DNA from: Nonlabens xiamenensis
GTDB taxonomy: Bacteria > Bacteroidota > Bacteroidia > Flavobacteriales > Flavobacteriaceae
DNA: 64,000 bases
NCBI RefSeq assembly: GCF_003865345.1
Contig: NZ_RMVE01000001.1
Span: forward strand, 744,001-808,000
Direction of reading: 5' to 3'
Shown here piece by piece: positions 60,523 to 64,000 of the stretch. Each line of letters begins with the position of its first letter. The first letter of the stretch is position 1. The position numbers and the translations under genes are program-made. The notes beneath the pieces were generated by a model, which was not told where the DNA came from, did not search any database, and saw nothing but the letters and a program-made list of their open reading frames with translations.

Positions 60523-61524
60523 ATGGACAACATGCAGACGACTCAAGAACCTATACTTCAAGAAAACCCTAACCGTTTTGTGATCTTCCCGATCCAACAT
60601 CACGATATATGGGAATGGTATAAGAAGCAACAGGCTTGTATCTGGACGGCTGAAGAGATAGATCTGCACGTGGACATCACAGACTGGGAAAACTCCCTTA
60701 ATTCTGACGAGCGTTATTTCATCAAACATATTTTGGCCTTCTTTGCGGCCAGTGATGGAATTGTCAATGAGAATCTGGCTGAAAACTTTGTTAATGAAGT
60801 GCAGTATTCAGAAGCCAAGTTCTTCTATGGTTTCCAGATTATGATGGAAAACATCCATTCTGAAACCTATTCCCTGTTGATTGACACGTATGTAAAAGAT
60901 GACAAGGAAAAAGATAAGTTATTTAAAGCCATTGAAAACTTCCCAGCCATCAAGAAAAAGGCAGAGTGGGCGTTGAAATGGGTGGAAAGTCCTTCATTTG
61001 CCGAGCGTTTGATCGCGTTTGCCGCGGTAGAAGGTATATTCTTTTCAGGAGCGTTTTGTTCGATCTTTTGGTTGAAAAAACGTGGATTGATGCCAGGACT
61101 TACATTCTCTAATGAGCTAATTTCTAGAGATGAAGGTATGCACTGTGATTTTGCAGTTCACCTACATAACAAGCACCTGGTCAATAAAGTTTCCAAGGAA
61201 CGTATCAAAGAAATTATTGTTGATGCCTTGGATATTGAACGCGAATTTATCACGGAATCCCTACCCGCGAGTCTTATTGGTATGAATGCCAAGTTAATGA
61301 CACAATACCTTGAGTTTGTCACCGACCGCTTATTGGTTGAGCTTGAATGTGAGCCGGTGTACAATGTGACCAATCCATTTGATTTTATGGATATGATCAA
61401 CCTGCAAGGAAAAACCAACTTCTTTGAAAAAAGGGTGGGTGAATACCAAAAGGCTGGTGTCATGAACAGTACCAAAGAGGACAAAAATGAAATGGACTCC
61501 TTTTCCCTGGATGCCGATTTCTAG
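60523..61524 (+). CDS. nrdB: Ribonucleotide reductase small subunit (class Ia, eukaryote-like)
   Basis: A 333-residue R2 protein that generates the radical for deoxyribonucleotide synthesis. Di-iron ligands are visible in [23 protein letters not shown] and [17 protein letters not shown], with later [11 protein letters not shown]. The radical Tyr sits in [10 protein letters not shown], as in eukaryotic and Bacteroidota R2. The C-terminal tail [11 protein letters not shown] is the peptide that docks to NrdA. It is followed by nrdA after 148 bases. Confidence 0.96.
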   Translation: MDNMQTTQEPILQENPNRFVIFPIQHHDIWEWYKKQQACIWTAEEIDLHVDITDWENSLNSDERYFIKHILAFFAASDGIVNENLAENFVNEVQYSEAKFFYGFQIMMENIHSETYSLLIDTYVKDDKEKDKLFKAIENFPAIKKKAEWALKWVESPSFAERLIAFAAVEGIFFSGAFCSIFWLKKRGLMPGLTFSNELISRDEGMHCDFAVHLHNKHLVNKVSKERIKEIIVDALDIEREFITESLPASLIGMNAKLMTQYLEFVTDRLLVELECEPVYNVTNPFDFMDMINLQGKTNFFEKRVGEYQKAGVMNSTKEDKNEMDSFSLDADF

Positions 61525-61527
61525 TTT

Positions 61528-61650
61528 CTTGTAATGTAACAAGGTGCAGCCGATGAGGCTGTCCCAACTATATTTTATTATCAAGGGTGATCCATTGGAT
61601 TTCCCCATCATTAACCCAATGTAGGAGACACGGGTCAGGCGCGTTGTCTC
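61528..61650 (+). other. Structured nrdB-nrdA spacer
   Basis: Three small hairpins occur in a row: CTTGT/ACAAG (61528-61543), CAGCC/GGCTG (61547-61561) and GAGACA/TGTCTC (61625-61650). None has a T-run, so they look more like mRNA structure than terminators. Their role is unknown. Confidence 0.4.
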
Positions 61651-61672
61651 TTATCCAAAAAGCAGTTCAATT

Positions 61673-64000
61673 ATGTTTGTAGTAAAAAGAGACGGTCACA
61701 AGGAGCCGGTAATGTTTGACAAGATTACCGCTAGAGTTCGTAAACTGTGTTATGGTTTAAGCCATCACGTAGACCCGGTAAAAGTAGCCATGCGGGTAAT
61801 CGATGGTCTTTATGATGGTGTGACCACAAGCGAATTGGACAACCTTGCGGCAGAAACTGCTGCCACCATGACTACTCAGCACCCGGATTATGCGCGTCTA
61901 GCTGCACGTATCTCGGTGTCCAACTTGCATAAGAACACCAAAAAAACCTTTTCAGAAGTAGTCACTGACCTATATGAATACGTGAATCCGCGTACCGAGA
62001 AGAAGGCTCCCATGATTAGTGATGAGGTCTATAAGGTTATTCAGGATAATGCAGATCGCCTGAACTCTGCGATCATCTATAACCGTGATTTTGGATACGA
62101 TTATTTTGGGTTTAAAACTTTGGAGCGTAGTTACCTGTTGAAAATCAACGGACAGATTGCAGAGCGGCCACAGCACATGTTGATGAGGGTTTCTGTAGGG
62201 ATCCATATCGATGACCTGGATGCAGCCATTGAGACTTATGAACTGATGTCCAAAAAATTCTTTACTCACGCTACACCTACATTATTCAATTCAGGAACGC
62301 CAAAACCTCAAATGTCTTCATGTTTCCTATTAACCATGAAGGATGATAGTATAGAAGGAATTTATGATACGTTGAAACAAACGGCCAAAATCTCCCAGAG
62401 TGCAGGGGGAATAGGTTTATCTATCCACAACATCCGTGCAAGAGGTTCTTACATCGGTGGAACCAATGGAACTTCCAACGGAATTGTACCTATGTTAAAG
62501 GTGTATAACGACACGGCCAGATATGTTGACCAAGGAGGTGGAAAGCGCAAAGGTTCTTTTGCGATTTATATGGAACCATGGCATGCAGATATTTTTGATT
62601 TCCTTGAACTTAAAAAGAACCACGGGAAAGAAGAAATGCGTGCGCGCGACCTTTTCTATGCAATGTGGATGTCTGACTTGTTTATGAAGCGTGTAGAAGC
62701 CAATGAGGATTGGACGTTGATGTGTCCCAATGAATGTCCTAACCTTTATGATGTACACGGAGAGGAGTTTGAAGCGCTTTACACCCAATATGAGCAAGAA
62801 GGAAGAGGCCGTAAGACTATTAAAGCAAGAGAGTTGTGGGATAAGATCCTTGAGTCACAGATCGAAACGGGAACTCCTTATATGTTGTACAAGGATGCGG
62901 CCAACCGCAAGTCCAACCAAAAGAACCTTGGAACGATTCGTTCTTCTAACCTCTGTACGGAGATCCTGGAATACACCTCTCCAGATGAGGTAGCGGTTTG
63001 TAACTTGGCTTCCATTGCATTGCCCATGTTTGTAAAAGATGGAGCTTTTGATCACAAGGCGCTTTACAAGGTAACCAAACGAGTGACCCGGAACTTGAAC
63101 AAGGTGATCGATAGAAACTTCTATCCAGTGAAAGAGGCTGAAAATTCCAATATGCGTCACCGACCAGTAGGATTGGGGATTCAGGGGTTAGCTGATGCTT
63201 TTATCATGTTAAGGCTGCCATTTACCAGTGATGAGGCCAAAAAACTTAACGGAGAAATTTTTGAAACCCTTTACTTTGCCGCTTGTGAAGCATCCATGGA
63301 AATGGCAATGGAAGAAGGGGCTTACTCTACCTTTGAAGGTTCGCCTATGTCTCAAGGTGAGTTCCAATTCAATATGTGGAACATCAAGGATGAGGAATTA
63401 AGTGGAAGATGGAATTGGGCCGATTTAAGGAAAAAGGTGATGGAACACGGTGTGCGTAACTCTTTGTTGGTAGCGCCTATGCCTACGGCTAGTACTTCCC
63501 AGATTCTGGGGAACAACGAGGCATTTGAGCCTTACACTTCTAATATCTATACGCGTAGAACCCTTTCTGGAGAGTTTATTGTGGTGAATAAGCATTTATT
63601 AAAAGATTTGGTAGATCTAGGGTTGTGGGATGATAGTCTTAAAAATGCCATTATGAGAAATAATGGTTCTATTCAGGCTATCGAAGGTATCCCAGAGGAT
63701 ATCAAAGAGTTGTATAAAACGGTTTGGGAAATGAAAATGAAAGATATCATTGACATGTCCAGACAACGCGGGTACTTTATTGATCAGTCACAATCCTTGA
63801 ACTTATTTATGGAAAATGTGACCACTTCAAAACTTACTTCAATGCACTTCTATGCTTGGAAGAGTGGCCTTAAAACGGGTATGTATTACTTGAGGACCAA
63901 GGCTGCAGTAGATGCGATTAAGTTTACCGTGACCAAGGAACGCAAATCAGCTCCAGAGGTAGTAAAAACAGCAGGAGCTCCACAGCAAACGGTGTTGCCT
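61673..64000 (+). CDS. nrdA: Ribonucleotide reductase large subunit (3' end missing)
   Basis: The first 776 residues of the class I large subunit; the gene runs off the window in frame. An ATP-cone begins it ([25 protein letters not shown], about residues 2-26) and controls overall activity. The substrate Cys region reads MSSCFLLTM, and the active-site [26 protein letters not shown] carries the catalytic Cys and Glu. [21 protein letters not shown] and [26 protein letters not shown] complete the barrel. The C-terminal CxxC tail is not in view. It forms an operon with nrdB. Confidence 0.96.
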   Translation, partial: MFVVKRDGHKEPVMFDKITARVRKLCYGLSHHVDPVKVAMRVIDGLYDGVTTSELDNLAAETAATMTTQHPDYARLAARISVSNLHKNTKKTFSEVVTDLYEYVNPRTEKKAPMISDEVYKVIQDNADRLNSAIIYNRDFGYDYFGFKTLERSYLLKINGQIAERPQHMLMRVSVGIHIDDLDAAIETYELMSKKFFTHATPTLFNSGTPKPQMSSCFLLTMKDDSIEGIYDTLKQTAKISQSAGGIGLSIHNIRARGSYIGGTNGTSNGIVPMLKVYNDTARYVDQGGGKRKGSFAIYMEPWHADIFDFLELKKNHGKEEMRARDLFYAMWMSDLFMKRVEANEDWTLMCPNECPNLYDVHGEEFEALYTQYEQEGRGRKTIKARELWDKILESQIETGTPYMLYKDAANRKSNQKNLGTIRSSNLCTEILEYTSPDEVAVCNLASIALPMFVKDGAFDHKALYKVTKRVTRNLNKVIDRNFYPVKEAENSNMRHRPVGLGIQGLADAFIMLRLPFTSDEAKKLNGEIFETLYFAACEASMEMAMEEGAYSTFEGSPMSQGEFQFNMWNIKDEELSGRWNWADLRKKVMEHGVRNSLLVAPMPTASTSQILGNNEAFEPYTSNIYTRRTLSGEFIVVNKHLLKDLVDLGLWDDSLKNAIMRNNGSIQAIEGIPEDIKELYKTVWEMKMKDIIDMSRQRGYFIDQSQSLNLFMENVTTSKLTSMHFYAWKSGLKTGMYYLRTKAAVDAIKFTVTKERKSAPEVVKTAGAPQQTVLP

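Noticed and set aside
60292-60729. A 145-codon minus-strand frame over the nrdB start
   Set aside because: More than half overlaps conserved nrdB codons, and no promoter or domain supports it.
1-64000. CRISPR arrays, rRNA genes, intact insertion sequences or prophage
   Set aside because: No regularly spaced direct repeats, no rRNA sequence and no transposase or phage structural genes were seen.

Overview
The window looks like ordinary chromosome from a member of the Bacteroidota, most likely family Flavobacteriaceae. The evidence is: several TonB-dependent receptors with N-terminal carboxypeptidase-like domains; type IX secretion (T9SS) C-terminal sorting domains; a PorT-like protein; DUF1501/DUF1800, DUF3109, DUF4286 and DUF5686 proteins; eukaryote-like class Ia NrdB; and many promoters of the Bacteroidota type (TAnnTTTG at -7) in place of TATAAT. 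The genus cannot be fixed from the sequence alone. I see no rRNA, CRISPR array, prophage or intact insertion sequence.

Layout. 1-2.7 kb: a truncated TonB-dependent receptor divergent from a secreted EEP-family nuclease. 2.7-7.2 kb: YraN, an LD-carboxypeptidase, and a DUF1800/DUF1501 pair whose second member carries both a Tat signal and a T9SS tail. 7.4-11 kb: metG, a 41-residue protein and a pirin. 10.9-13.4 kb: a TPP riboswitch ahead of a TonB-dependent receptor, hence a likely thiamine-type uptake receptor. 13.4-21.5 kb: a Rieske-like lipoprotein, greA, a HIT protein, tadA, dxs, a large T9SS-secreted BNR-repeat protein and a dGTPase. 21.6-28 kb: TonB receptor, beta-helix lipoprotein and a PiT-type phosphate transporter. 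28.2-28.5 kb: a MITE/REP-like repeat. 28.5-35.2 kb: a TetR-TolC-adaptor-RND efflux operon with a clear operator. 35.3-45.4 kb: housekeeping genes (polyprenyl synthase, rsmA, TPR protein, serS, an HTTM membrane protein, ribF, pth, rplY, prs). 45.5 kb: tRNA-Leu(CAA). 46.1-49.3 kb: ExbB/ExbD/ExbD followed by a PorT-like gene. 49.3-59.4 kb: rpoN, asnS, an MMPL transporter, a DUF5686 protein, frr and pyrH. 59.6-64 kb: a DUF3109 protein, nrdB and nrdA (cut by the window end).

The genes join up mainly through the envelope. Three outer-membrane TonB receptors need a proton-driven ExbB/ExbD motor, which is encoded here. T9SS cargo (DUF1501 protein, BNR-repeat protein) needs the Por/Spr machinery, of which PorT is here. 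dxs feeds isoprenoid (and thiamine/pyridoxal) precursors, and the polyprenyl synthase uses the isoprenoid product.

The most unusual signal is not a gene. The perfect palindrome GCTTTCGCGAAAGC occurs ten times in 64 kb (chance expectation far below one), at intervals of roughly 3-13 kb, eight times inside genes in all three reading frames and twice between genes. It behaves like a highly iterated genomic palindrome comparable in style to cyanobacterial HIP1. Other points worth a look are the Tat+T9SS protein, -7 boxes only 4-5 bases before the start codons of dxs, tadA and porT, convergent genes whose stop codons overlap or abut, and the repeat element around 28.3 kb with a partial relative near 51.7 kb.
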